From JAMXLO01 sp036265005 (GTDB lineage Bacteria > Pseudomonadota > Alphaproteobacteria > Acetobacterales > Acetobacteraceae), in assembly GCA_036265005.1 (NCBI GenBank), contig DATAPW010000320.1:1-64000 (forward strand): DNA of 64,000 nt, in the 5' to 3' direction. The notes under the pieces were generated by a model. The model was given only the letters and a program-made list of their open reading frames with translations. It made no database searches and had not been told where the DNA came from. Made by a program: the position numbers and the translations under genes. Positions 8,524 to 16,442 of the stretch are shown in pieces; position 1 is the first letter of the stretch; the number at the start of each line of letters is the position of its first letter.

Positions 8524-8539
8524 AAAGTCTCGACACTTT
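8524..8539. promoter_or_regulatory. Inverted repeat, candidate repressor operator
   Basis: AAAGT and ACTTT form perfect five-base arms around a six-base spacer. The site lies 18 bases upstream of the S24 repressor start, in the gap between two divergent regulators. Autoregulation by either protein is an inference from position. Confidence 0.4.
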
Positions 8540-8604
8540 TAAGCTAGATTCCCGACTCCTTTCGAACGTTGAGGCCAGATGATCGTAATACTTTTCGGAA
8601 GCTA

Positions 8605-8620
8605 ATTCTCCAGAGAGAAT
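8605..8620. promoter_or_regulatory. Inverted repeat upstream of ner-like gene
   Basis: ATTCTC and GAGAAT are perfect six-base arms around CAGA. The repeat ends 12 bases before the start codon at 8633, right beside the Shine-Dalgarno AGGA. A protein bound here would block expression of the Ner-like regulator. Either divergent regulator could bind. Confidence 0.45.
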
Positions 8621-8632
8621 GAGCAGGATGCA

Positions 8633-8923
8633 ATGAAAGATTCTGAGAGCAATCCAGCTGACCTACCGACGGCCAACCCGCCGGACCTCGCGACGGACTG
8701 GCATCCGGCCGATGTGCTCGCCGCGCTGAAGAAACGCGGCATGAGTTTGGCTGGCTTATCGTTGGCCAATGGCTACCACCCAACGGCGGCGGGCAAGGCG
8801 CTGAAGCAGCCGTGGCCGGCGATGGAACTCCTGGTCGCCAAGGCAATCGGGGTCGCGCCGCAGACCATCTGGCCGAGCCGCTACGATGCCGAGGGGCGGC
8901 CGCTGCCGCGCGCCAAGTCGTGA
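8633..8923 (+). CDS. Ner/Nlp-family helix-turn-helix regulator
   Basis: The product is 96 residues. A disordered N terminus is followed by one helix-turn-helix domain: WHPADVLAALKKRGMSLAGL, then SLANGYHPTAAGKALKQPWP, ending in IGVAPQTIWPSRYD. This matches the Ner (phage Mu) / Nlp family, including the terminal PQxIWPSRY motif. Mu Ner shuts down early transcription and the repressor promoter. The gene is divergent from a CI-like repressor, so the pair resembles the immunity switch of a transposable phage. No transposase or structural gene follows; the next gene encodes a receiver protein. Confidence 0.88.
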   Translation: MKDSESNPADLPTANPPDLATDWHPADVLAALKKRGMSLAGLSLANGYHPTAAGKALKQPWPAMELLVAKAIGVAPQTIWPSRYDAEGRPLPRAKS

Positions 8924-9203
8924 TGGCGCCCGCGGCCAGGCGGCGAATAGTGCCGGGGCGAGGCTGAGCCGGCTGGTCGCCGGCAGGTTTTGCGCCGCCA
9001 GCGGTGGGAAAGCGCGCCGGCGGCTGTGTCGTCGGCCATCGGCGGCACAAAGCGGTTAGCGCTAATCGCGGTTCGGCACTTTCCGACATCCTCGCTGTCT
9101 CCGCCATCGCAGGCTTTTTGATTGGCTTGGCTCGGTCCACACTGAAACGTGGATGCAGCACGGCGGGTTTTATTCACACATACCAGCGACGCTGGAGAAC
9201 CAA

Positions 9204-9581
9204 ATGACTGCAACTCTGCATCCAGAAAATGGTTCCGTTCATCCGATCGGTATGGTGGTGGATGATGACGAACTCGTGCGTGAATCCGTTGCCGCCATCC
9301 TCGAGGACCTGTGCGACCACGTTTACCAGGCGTCGGATGGACAGGAGGGGCTCGAGGTCCTCGCCGATCATCCCGACATTTCGCTGATCGTCACCGATAT
9401 TGCCATGCCGCGCCTGGATGGCGTGGCCTTCGTCGGCCGCGCACGGCGATCGCATCCGGCACTGAAGGTGCTGTTCCTCAGCGGCCTGCAGCGCCCTCCC
9501 GCAGCCGAGGAATTCCTGCCCAAGCCATTCATGCGGCGCGCGCTGGTCTCGGCGGTGCAGCATCTGCTGACCGACAGCTAA
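9204..9581 (+). CDS. Single-domain response regulator (CheY-like)
   Basis: The 125-residue protein is a lone receiver domain: acidic pocket VVDDDE (residues 18-23), phosphoacceptor D65 in LIVTDIAMPRLDG, conserved S93 in LFLSG and K107 in LPKPF. There is no output domain, so it must act by protein contact or in a phosphorelay. The ATG at 9204 has GGAG nearby; an earlier start at 9153 would add a non-conserved extension. It faces a second single-domain receiver gene, with only 12 bases between their stop codons. No kinase gene is adjacent. Confidence 0.88.
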   Translation: MTATLHPENGSVHPIGMVVDDDELVRESVAAILEDLCDHVYQASDGQEGLEVLADHPDISLIVTDIAMPRLDGVAFVGRARRSHPALKVLFLSGLQRPPAAEEFLPKPFMRRALVSAVQHLLTDS

Positions 9582-9593
9582 ACTAGACGGCGC

Positions 9594-9944
9594 TCAGCCG
9601 GGCATTGCCTGTTCGATCGCTGCCAGCAAGGCGTTCAGGCTGAACGGCTTTTGGATGAACGGCCGCCGGAGACCCGGCAGGCAGTCAACCATGTCGGGAT
9701 GGCCCGACATCAAGATGACCGGCACGCCCGACCGATCGGCCATCGGCACAAGATGCGGATCGAGCCCGCCCGGCAGGGTGCAATCCAGCAACATGGCATC
9801 GATGCCACCGGCGCGCAGGCGGTCCAGCGCCGCAGCGGAAGTTTCAGCCCGACTTGTCTGATAGATCCCCTCGAGTGCATCCACCACGACTTCGCCGACG
9901 AGTGGATCGTCTTCTACGACCAGGATGTGGGATCGACTGGCCAT
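9594..9944 (-). CDS. Single-domain response regulator (CheY-like)
   Basis: The 116-residue protein is a receiver domain only: ILVVEDDPLVGEVVVDAL at the N terminus, phosphoacceptor D54 in MLLDCTLPGG, S80 in ILMSGHPD, and K99 in FIQKPF. The start at 9944 (MASRSHILVVEDD) begins right at the first beta strand; a longer reading to 10169 would run into the next gene without domain support. It is convergent with the receiver at 9204-9581 but differs from it in sequence. The partner kinase is unknown. Confidence 0.88.
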   Translation of the reverse strand: MASRSHILVVEDDPLVGEVVVDALEGIYQTSRAETSAAALDRLRAGGIDAMLLDCTLPGGLDPHLVPMADRSGVPVILMSGHPDMVDCLPGLRRPFIQKPFSLNALLAAIEQAMPG

Positions 9945-10104
9945 TGCACCCTTGTTTCCTTGGCGGCAAAGCAGGCCGCGTCTCGGGTCCACTATGCTTA
10001 CAAGTGTGCACAATGTTTCCAAAGTGTCGGACCGCACAATCGCGCCATTGTTATTTTCTGCATGGAGAAGAAGAAATTCGCCGTGCAGCATCAATACTTC
10101 ATCG

Positions 10105-11001
10105 TCAGTCGGATTTGGCGCGCACTTCACGACCGAGCGCCTGTTCGTAAACACGAATGACGGAGGCACTGTCGTCGCCGCCCATTCCCCGGGCGCGCGC
10201 GATGCGCATCAGGTTCATCACCTGCGGCGCGATCATGCCGGGAACGCCGAGTTCATCGGCCAGTTCGAGCGCGAGGCGGAGGTCCTTGTGCGCCAGGTCG
10301 AGTGCGAAGGTGGCCTGGAATTCGCCGTTGAACGCCTTCTCCGACATGTTGCGGAACGCCGAGGAATTTCCGCTGGCATTGCTGATCACCTGTTGCAGCT
10401 TGCGCAGGTCGATGCCTGACATCGCGCCGATCATCAGCGCCTCGGCCGCGGCGGCAGCATTGCAGAAAGCCAGCATGTTATTGACCAGCTTGGCCACCGA
10501 ACCCATGCCGATCTCGCCGACATGCACCACCTCGCCGCTGAACGACTTCAGCAGCGGCAACTGGTTCTCGAACACTGCCGCGTCACCGCCGACCATGATG
10601 ACGATGGTGCCGTCGGTCGCGCGCGACGTGCCGCCGGACACCGGTGCCTCGAGCATCTGGATGCCCTTGGCGCGCATGCCGTCGTTCACCCGTCGCGCGG
10701 TGGCCGGCGAGTTGGTGGAAAGGTCGATGTAGACCGTGCCGGGCCTGGCGTGCGCGGCGATGCCGTCGGCGCCCAGCGTCACGTCCTCGACGTTGCGCGG
10801 CATCGGCAGCGAGGTGAACACCACGTCGCAGCCGGCAGCGACCTGCGCCACCGATGCACCGGGGCTGGCGCCAAGGTCGGTGCAGGCCTTGATCGCCGCG
10901 GGATTAAGGTCGAACACGACGACTTCATGGTTGGTGTTGCGGATGATGTTGCGGCACATGGGTCCACCCATGTTGCCGACGCCGATGAAGCCGACCTTCA
11001 T
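10105..11001 (-). CDS. NAD(P)-dependent beta-hydroxyacid dehydrogenase
   Basis: The 298-residue enzyme belongs to the 3-hydroxyisobutyrate / tartronate semialdehyde reductase family. The Rossmann loop is GFIGVGNMGGPM at the N terminus, the substrate loop is EAPVSGGTSRATDGT, and the catalytic lysine lies in GSVAKLVNNML. It should oxidise a beta-hydroxyacid or reduce the semialdehyde with NAD(P). Which substrate is used is not clear from sequence. Its ATG overlaps the stop of the upstream glycosyltransferase gene by four bases (ATGA), so the three minus-strand genes 13363-10105 are probably one transcript although their functions look unrelated. Confidence 0.9.
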   Translation of the reverse strand: MKVGFIGVGNMGGPMCRNIIRNTNHEVVVFDLNPAAIKACTDLGASPGASVAQVAAGCDVVFTSLPMPRNVEDVTLGADGIAAHARPGTVYIDLSTNSPATARRVNDGMRAKGIQMLEAPVSGGTSRATDGTIVIMVGGDAAVFENQLPLLKSFSGEVVHVGEIGMGSVAKLVNNMLAFCNAAAAAEALMIGAMSGIDLRKLQQVISNASGNSSAFRNMSEKAFNGEFQATFALDLAHKDLRLALELADELGVPGMIAPQVMNLMRIARARGMGGDDSASVIRVYEQALGREVRAKSD

Positions 11002-12161
11002 TGCCGTGTCCCCCCTTGTGTGCCCTCGCTGCCTGCCAGCATGACGTACCGTGTGGCGGCGGGACAGGGGCCGTCACCGCGCATCAACGCGGCGATCCGC
11101 TCCAGCAACTGCTGCGCGACGTCGCGCCAGGCCAGACCCGGGTCAGCCGGCACGGTGCCGGGCGGCTCGGTCGGCGCGGCATCCAGCAGGTTGCGCAGCA
11201 CCGAAGCCAGGCTCGCGGCGTCCGGATCGCACAAGGTGGCCAGTCCCTCGTTGCGCAACTGCTCGATCAATCCGCCGACGCGGGTGGACACCACTAAGCG
11301 CCCCGCTGCGATCGCCGCCGGCGCAACGCCGCTCTGGCTGGCTTCCTTGTACGGCAGCACCAGCACGTCGGCCCAGCCGATCAGCGCACCGACCTCATCC
11401 TCCGGCACCCAGCGGTTCTCCACCGTCACGCCTGGCAGCGCCCGCAGCGCCGCCAGTTCAGCACTTTCCGGCCCGCTGCCGACGACACGCACTTCCCAGC
11501 CACGCCGGTTGCCAAGCAGCCGCAAGGCGGATGCCAGCAGATCGAGCCCCTTGTACGGCAGCAACCGCCCGAAGCAGAGCAGCCGCAGCGCGCCGCCATG
11601 CGCGCGCGGCGGCGGCGGCATGGGGCCGAACATGAACGGCGGATGCGATACGACGAGCAGCCTGGCCGGATCCACCAGTTGCTGCTCGAGCAGCCGCGCG
11701 GCGACGTGTTCGCTCAGTGCGACGACCGCATCGGCACGGCGCGTCAGGCGCCGCTGCAGGATCATCAGCAGCGGCATGACATCGCCCGGATGCGCGTCGG
11801 CATCGTGCACCACCACGACAGCCGGTACATGCAGGCGCCGCAGTGCCACCAGCAGCAGCAGGTCGAGCGGACCCGGCATGGCGCAGATCGCGCCGTCGAG
11901 CCTGAGCGCCGCGAGCCGCCGGGCGAGGTGATGCACCAGCAACGGCGCCTTCGCCAGGCGCCAAACCAGTCCGGCGACGCTTCCGTAGGTCTCGACCGGC
12001 AGCTCGCAATAGGGCGGTGCCGGGCCTTGCAGGATTTCGGCGCCGGTGGACAGCGACAACGGAACCTCGGTGCCAGGAATCAGCCGCAGCCCGTCGGCCA
12101 GCGCCGCTGCAAAGCGCGGACCCGCACCGCGACGCCCCCATTGCCAGACCAGAACCCTCAT
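10998..12161 (-). CDS. Glycosyltransferase, GT4-like
   Basis: The 387-residue protein is a GT-B glycosyltransferase. The C-terminal nucleotide-sugar domain shows LCFGRLLPYKGLDLLASALR, VRVVGSGPE and the acceptor-loop region VLVLPYKEASQSGVAPAAIA; in place of the usual E-X7-E motif only the first acidic residue is evident. The sugar and acceptor are unknown. It overlaps by four bases with a second glycosyltransferase upstream and with the dehydrogenase downstream. The pair probably builds a surface glycan or modifies a lipid, apart from the larger polysaccharide locus 30 kb away. Confidence 0.85.
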   Translation of the reverse strand: MRVLVWQWGRRGAGPRFAAALADGLRLIPGTEVPLSLSTGAEILQGPAPPYCELPVETYGSVAGLVWRLAKAPLLVHHLARRLAALRLDGAICAMPGPLDLLLLVALRRLHVPAVVVVHDADAHPGDVMPLLMILQRRLTRRADAVVALSEHVAARLLEQQLVDPARLLVVSHPPFMFGPMPPPPRAHGGALRLLCFGRLLPYKGLDLLASALRLLGNRRGWEVRVVGSGPESAELAALRALPGVTVENRWVPEDEVGALIGWADVLVLPYKEASQSGVAPAAIAAGRLVVSTRVGGLIEQLRNEGLATLCDPDAASLASVLRNLLDAAPTEPPGTVPADPGLAWRDVAQQLLERIAALMRGDGPCPAATRYVMLAGSEGTQGGTRQ

Positions 12162-13363
12162 GCCGCCATCGAGACACCCACGGATAGCCCCAGGTCACGC
12201 ACCGCATTCGCCAGCGGATCGGCTCCGAGCCTCGCCGTGATCGAATTCCTGGCACGCGCACCGAGCGCGGCGCGCTCTGCGGCATCATCGGCCAAGCGGC
12301 GCAACTGCGCTACAGCTTCCTGCATGTCCGGGTCCGCCCAGACCGCACCATTCACGTCATAGACATGGCGCGCATCACGTGCCGGTACCAGGCGATAGCC
12401 CACCAGCGCGGCGCTGGCTTCGTCCATGAAGTCCATGTTGCCCGACCATCCGGTGGCGATCACCGGCTTGCCAAGCTGCATGGCCTCGGCCGGCACCAGG
12501 CCAAGTCCCTCGGCGCGGTGCAGCGAGATGACGATGTCGCTGCCGGCGATCAACGCGGCGTGGTCGGCAGCGGACAGCAGGCTGGTGTCGATGCGGATGT
12601 TGGGTGCGGCGGCGGCCGCAGCGCGAAGCACGGCGAAGTCGCGGGGAAAATGCGCGGGGTTGCCCACCTTGAGCAGCAGCAGGCGATCCTTCCGGTCGCC
12701 GAACGCCGCGCGGAATGCGGCAATCGCCGCCATCGGATTCTTGCGCTCGAACGAGGATGCCAGGTTGAACGACATGAGTACGACAACGGCGGTATCCTGC
12801 AGACCGAAGGCCGCACGGTCCAACGACGAGCGTAATGGCGGCAAGACCCCCAACGGAGGCGGCACCACGCGCACGCGGCCCGGCGTAACGGTCTCGATGG
12901 CCGTTGCTGTGAAGCGCGACGGCACCCATATTTCGTGCACGAACCGAAGGGCCGGGTGCCATTCCACCGGCATGACGGGCAGTTCCCAGGCCCAGTAGCC
13001 GACGACACGCCGGCCGGGCAACAGGGCACGCGGCAGGCGCAACAACGCGGCGGGCAACATCGGCGCGTTGACATGTATGACCAGCGGCACGCCCGGTGGT
13101 GGCAGTGAGATTTGTTTTGCTGCCAGATCGAGTGGCCAGCAATCGACGCCGCAGCCTTGCAGGCCACGCAGCATCAGCCGCGCCGCTTCGCCTAGACCGG
13201 TGGCCTGGGCGAGGTCGCCGGCCACGGCAATCCCATGCCGTGCCGGTGGCGGCGCACGATCCGGCCGTGGCGCAATGGCTGCGGTCAGCGCCGTGAACAG
13301 CCGCCGGCGTGGACGCGCGGGGAGCAGGCGCCAGGCTCGATGCAGCGGTCGCAGGATGGCCAT
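12158..13363 (-). CDS. Glycosyltransferase family 4 protein
   Basis: The 401-residue protein is a GT-B enzyme. Early motifs are IAVAGDLAQATGLGEAARLM, typical of GT4 proteins that start with a GLG loop, and WELPVMPVEW; later motifs are ERKNPMAAIAAFRAAFG and SLHRAEGLGLVPAEAMQLGK, where the EGLGLVPAE block supplies the donor-binding acidic pair. The donor sugar is not predictable. It is the first gene of a tight three-gene minus-strand unit. The 54 bases up to the transporter ATPase stop at 13418 contain no other gene. Confidence 0.88.
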   Translation of the reverse strand: MAILRPLHRAWRLLPARPRRRLFTALTAAIAPRPDRAPPPARHGIAVAGDLAQATGLGEAARLMLRGLQGCGVDCWPLDLAAKQISLPPPGVPLVIHVNAPMLPAALLRLPRALLPGRRVVGYWAWELPVMPVEWHPALRFVHEIWVPSRFTATAIETVTPGRVRVVPPPLGVLPPLRSSLDRAAFGLQDTAVVVLMSFNLASSFERKNPMAAIAAFRAAFGDRKDRLLLLKVGNPAHFPRDFAVLRAAAAAAPNIRIDTSLLSAADHAALIAGSDIVISLHRAEGLGLVPAEAMQLGKPVIATGWSGNMDFMDEASAALVGYRLVPARDARHVYDVNGAVWADPDMQEAVAQLRRLADDAAERAALGARARNSITARLGADPLANAVRDLGLSVGVSMAA

Positions 13364-13417
13364 GCGCCGAGGGTGACGCGCATTGATTAACCGATATTAA
13401 ACTTTGCGCCGCGACGT

Positions 13418-14431
13418 TCAGTGAGCGTCGTTCAGATGGCAGGCGCTCCGGTGCCCCGACGCGATCTCGCGCAGCCGCGGGGCTTCTTCGGTGCAGCGCG
13501 GCATGGCGTGTGGGCAGCGTGGATGGAAGTGACAGCCGGATGGCGGCGCGAGCGGGCTGGGGATTTCGCCGGTCAGCGCCGTGAAGCGCCGCTTGCGCGC
13601 CTCGATGCGCGGCACTTCGGCGAGCAGCGCCTGGGTGTAGGGATGGTTGGGTCGGGCGAACACCTCGTCGGCCGGAGCGCTTTCGACGATGCGGCCGAGA
13701 TACATGATCAGCACGCGGTCGGAGAGGTGTTCCACCACACCGAGGTCATGGCTGATGAACAGGTAGGTGAGGTCGAGTTCGCGGCGCAGATCCATGAACA
13801 GGTTGAGGATCTGCGCCTGGATCGACACGTCCAGCGCCGCCACAGCCTCGTCGCACACCAGGAACTCCGGCTGCACGGCGAGCGCGCGGGCGATGCCGAT
13901 GCGCTGGCGCTGGCCGCCGGAGAACTGGTGCGGATAGCGCCGCTTGAATGCCGGATCGAGGCCGGCGCGACGCAGTTGCGCATCGAGATAGGCGTCGAAC
14001 CCGTCGCGCTTCACCAGGCCATGCACCAGCGGCGCCTCGCCGACGATATCGGCCACGCGCAGCCGCGGATTGAGCGAGGCATACGGGTCCTGGAAGATCA
14101 TCTGGACCTTCAGCTTCGCATCGCGCGCACGGTCTAGTGGCAGCGTGGTGATATCCGTGCCCTTGAACATCACCTGCCCGTCGGACGGCGGCATGATGCC
14201 GGCGACCATGCGGCCGAGCGTCGATTTGCCGCAGCCGGATTCACCGACCAGGCCGACCACCTCGCCGCGTGCCACCGCGAGGTCCACATGATCGACGGCC
14301 TGCACCACTTCGTTTCTCGGCGCCGAACCGAACCGACGCGACAGCGAACGCGCGAGGCGGGCGGCTGCATCGTAGGTCGGGCCGAAGCGCTTCGACACGC
14401 CGCGCAGTTCGATGATCGGCGCTGTGGTCAT
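13418..14431 (-). CDS. Oligopeptide/dipeptide ABC transporter ATPase (DppF/OppF type)
   Basis: The 337-residue ATPase has Walker A GESGCGKST, Q-loop MIFQDPYASLNPR, signature FSGGQRQRIGIARAL, Walker B EFLVCDEAVAALDVS and the H-loop FISHDLGV. Its C-terminal extension (GCHFHPRCPHAMPRC) holds the cysteine cluster typical of the peptide-transporter ATPases. It should pair with the neighbouring DppD-type ATPase to power import through the two permeases. The operon order is permease, permease, ATPase, ATPase, all on the minus strand. No binding-protein gene is in the operon. The substrate may be a peptide, nickel or glutathione-type ligand. Confidence 0.93.
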   Translation of the reverse strand: MTTAPIIELRGVSKRFGPTYDAAARLARSLSRRFGSAPRNEVVQAVDHVDLAVARGEVVGLVGESGCGKSTLGRMVAGIMPPSDGQVMFKGTDITTLPLDRARDAKLKVQMIFQDPYASLNPRLRVADIVGEAPLVHGLVKRDGFDAYLDAQLRRAGLDPAFKRRYPHQFSGGQRQRIGIARALAVQPEFLVCDEAVAALDVSIQAQILNLFMDLRRELDLTYLFISHDLGVVEHLSDRVLIMYLGRIVESAPADEVFARPNHPYTQALLAEVPRIEARKRRFTALTGEIPSPLAPPSGCHFHPRCPHAMPRCTEEAPRLREIASGHRSACHLNDAH

Positions 14432-14444
14432 GCCGGCATTCCCA

Positions 14445-15422
14445 TCATGCCGGCACGCCGATCAGCGGATGGAAGCAGCGCGCGGTCTGGCCGGGCACCG
14501 GTTGCGATGGGTCCGGCTCCTGCTCGCACACCGTATCTGCCCGCGCGCAGCGGGTGCGGAACGCGCAGCCGGGTGGCAGCGACAGCAGGCTTGGCGTCAT
14601 ACCGGGAATCTGCCGCAGCTTCTCGCCGCGCTTGTTGCGGCTGGGCACGCTGCCGATCAGGCCGTGGGTATAGGGATGCACCGGGCGGTCCAGCACCGCT
14701 TCCGCCGGACCGGTCTCGACGATGCGGCCCGCGTACATCACCGCGATGTCGTCGGCGAGGCCGGCGATTACCGACAGGTCGTGGGTGATCCAGATCAGCG
14801 CGGTGCCATAGGTGGTGGCAAGCTTCTGCACCTCGGCGAGGATTTGCGCCTGGATCGTGACGTCCAGCGCCGTGGTGGGTTCGTCGGCAATCAGCAGGTC
14901 CGGATGGTGCAGCAGCGCGATGGCGATTGCCACGCGCTGGCGCATGCCGCCGGAGAACTGGTGCGGATAGGACGCCAGCCGTTCGTCCGGACTGGGAATC
15001 CCGACCATGCCGAGAGCGTCGCGCGACCGGCTGCGCGCCTCGGCGTGCGAGACCTTCGTGTGGGCCTGCACCGCCTCGATCATCTGCGTGTCGATGCGCA
15101 GCACCGGGTTCAGCGTCATCATCGGGTCCTGGAAGATCATCGCGATGCGGTTGCCGCGCAGCGCACGCATCTCGCGTTCCGACAGTTTCGCGAGGTCCTG
15201 GCCCTGATACAGGATCGAGCCGCCGGCGATGCGGCCGGGCGGATCGACCAGGCCGATGATGGAGAACCCGGTGACAGTCTTCCCGGAGCCGGACTCACCG
15301 ACCAGCCCCAGCACCTGGCCGCGCGCGATGGCGAACGACACATCGTCCACCGCCTTCACCACGCCGGCGCGGGTGAAGAAATGCGTGCGCAGGTTGCGCA
15401 CCTCGAGGGTTGCGGTGGTCAC
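14445..15422 (-). CDS. Oligopeptide/dipeptide ABC transporter ATPase (DppD/OppD type)
   Basis: The 325-residue ATPase has Walker A GESGSGKTV, Q-loop MIFQDPMMTLNPVLR, signature FSGGMRQRVAIAIAL, Walker B DLLIADEPTTALDVT and a C-terminal cysteine cluster (GCAFRTRCARADTVC). It starts with GTG at 15422, overlapping the permease stop by four bases, which indicates translational coupling. It forms the ATPase pair with the DppF-type protein encoded 13 bases downstream. Confidence 0.93.
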   Translation of the reverse strand: MTTATLEVRNLRTHFFTRAGVVKAVDDVSFAIARGQVLGLVGESGSGKTVTGFSIIGLVDPPGRIAGGSILYQGQDLAKLSEREMRALRGNRIAMIFQDPMMTLNPVLRIDTQMIEAVQAHTKVSHAEARSRSRDALGMVGIPSPDERLASYPHQFSGGMRQRVAIAIALLHHPDLLIADEPTTALDVTIQAQILAEVQKLATTYGTALIWITHDLSVIAGLADDIAVMYAGRIVETGPAEAVLDRPVHPYTHGLIGSVPSRNKRGEKLRQIPGMTPSLLSLPPGCAFRTRCARADTVCEQEPDPSQPVPGQTARCFHPLIGVPA

Positions 15423-16321
15423 CGCTTCAGTCGCGGGTTGAGCACGTCGCGCAACTGGTCGCCGACCAGGTTGATGGCAACGATGGTGACCAGCAGCGCG
15501 ATCCCCGGATAGAAGCTGATCCAGTACTTGCCCGACAGCATGTACTGGTAGCCGTTGGCGATCAGCAGGCCGAGAGACGGTTCGGTGATCGGCACGCCGA
15601 GGCCGAGGAACGATAAGGTCGCTTCAAGGGCGATGGCGCGGGCGACCTGCTGCGTGCCGACGACGATCAGCGGCGGCAGGCAGTTCGGCAGCAGGTGGCG
15701 GAAGATGATGCGGTGCCGTGGCAGCGCCAGGCATTCGGCTGCCTCGATGTATTCGCGCTGCCGCTCCACCATCGCGGAGGCGCGCACGGTGCGTGTGTAG
15801 TAAGCCCATTCGACGATGACCAGCGCCAGCACGACGTTCATCACGCCCTTGCCGAGCATGGCGAGGATCATCAGGGCGACCAGGATGGAGGGGAAGGAAA
15901 GCTGGAGGTCCACGAAACGCATGATGGCGGCATCGGTGCGGCCGCCCGCATAGGCGGCAAAAAGGCCGAGTGCGGTGCCGAAGACGCAGGCAATGAGCGC
16001 CGATCCGACGCCGACGCCGAGTGAGATGCGCAGGCCGTAGAGCATGCCGGAGAACATGTCGCGGCCCTGGTCGTCCGTACCGAGGATGTAGGTGTAGCCT
16101 GCGCCCGATGCCGAGCCAGGCGGCAGGCGTCCGTCCATGATGTCGAGCTGCGACAGGTCGTATGGGTTCTGCGGCGTGATGACGGACGCGAAGATCGCCA
16201 GCAACGCGATGAGGACGAACACCATGAGGCCCAGTAGGGCGACGCGCGACGCGGCGAATTCCGCGACGAAGCGGCGAAACGGGGTTTCCTCGCGGATGGC
16301 GGGAAGCGTGGTGATGCTCAT
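15419..16321 (-). CDS. Dipeptide-type ABC transporter permease (DppC type)
   Basis: The 300-residue inner-membrane protein has an N-terminal membrane segment (VALLGLMVFVLIALLAIFAS), the DppC-type external loop, and four or five further segments. The EAA loop that contacts the ATPases is the region EYIEAAECLALPRHRIIFRH. The start at 16321 gives a normal DppC N terminus; an extension upstream would translate a palindromic repeat (16346-16421) located between this gene and the DppB-type gene. Confidence 0.92.
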   Translation of the reverse strand: MSITTLPAIREETPFRRFVAEFAASRVALLGLMVFVLIALLAIFASVITPQNPYDLSQLDIMDGRLPPGSASGAGYTYILGTDDQGRDMFSGMLYGLRISLGVGVGSALIACVFGTALGLFAAYAGGRTDAAIMRFVDLQLSFPSILVALMILAMLGKGVMNVVLALVIVEWAYYTRTVRASAMVERQREYIEAAECLALPRHRIIFRHLLPNCLPPLIVVGTQQVARAIALEATLSFLGLGVPITEPSLGLLIANGYQYMLSGKYWISFYPGIALLVTIVAINLVGDQLRDVLNPRLKR

Positions 16322-16345
16322 GGCGGTGGCATCCTGCCGCAACGG

Positions 16346-16421
16346 ATGGCCGGGACAGGCCCGGCCATGACGTTCGGTGCACCGCCCCGCCAATCGTCAT
16401 GGCCGGGCCTGTCCCGGCCAT
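16346..16421. repeat. Palindromic repeat pair, family A
   Basis: Two 27-base units, 16346-16372 and 16395-16421, are perfect inverted copies of each other (core ATGGCCGGGACAGGCCCGGC) around a 22-base spacer. Each unit is itself partly palindromic. The element sits between the DppB-type and DppC-type genes and could form a large hairpin in the transcript. A related pair is at 44337-44431. This layout is typical of REP/BIME-type elements. Confidence 0.85.
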
Positions 16422-16442
16422 CCGGAGTGGTTCGGGGCCCCC

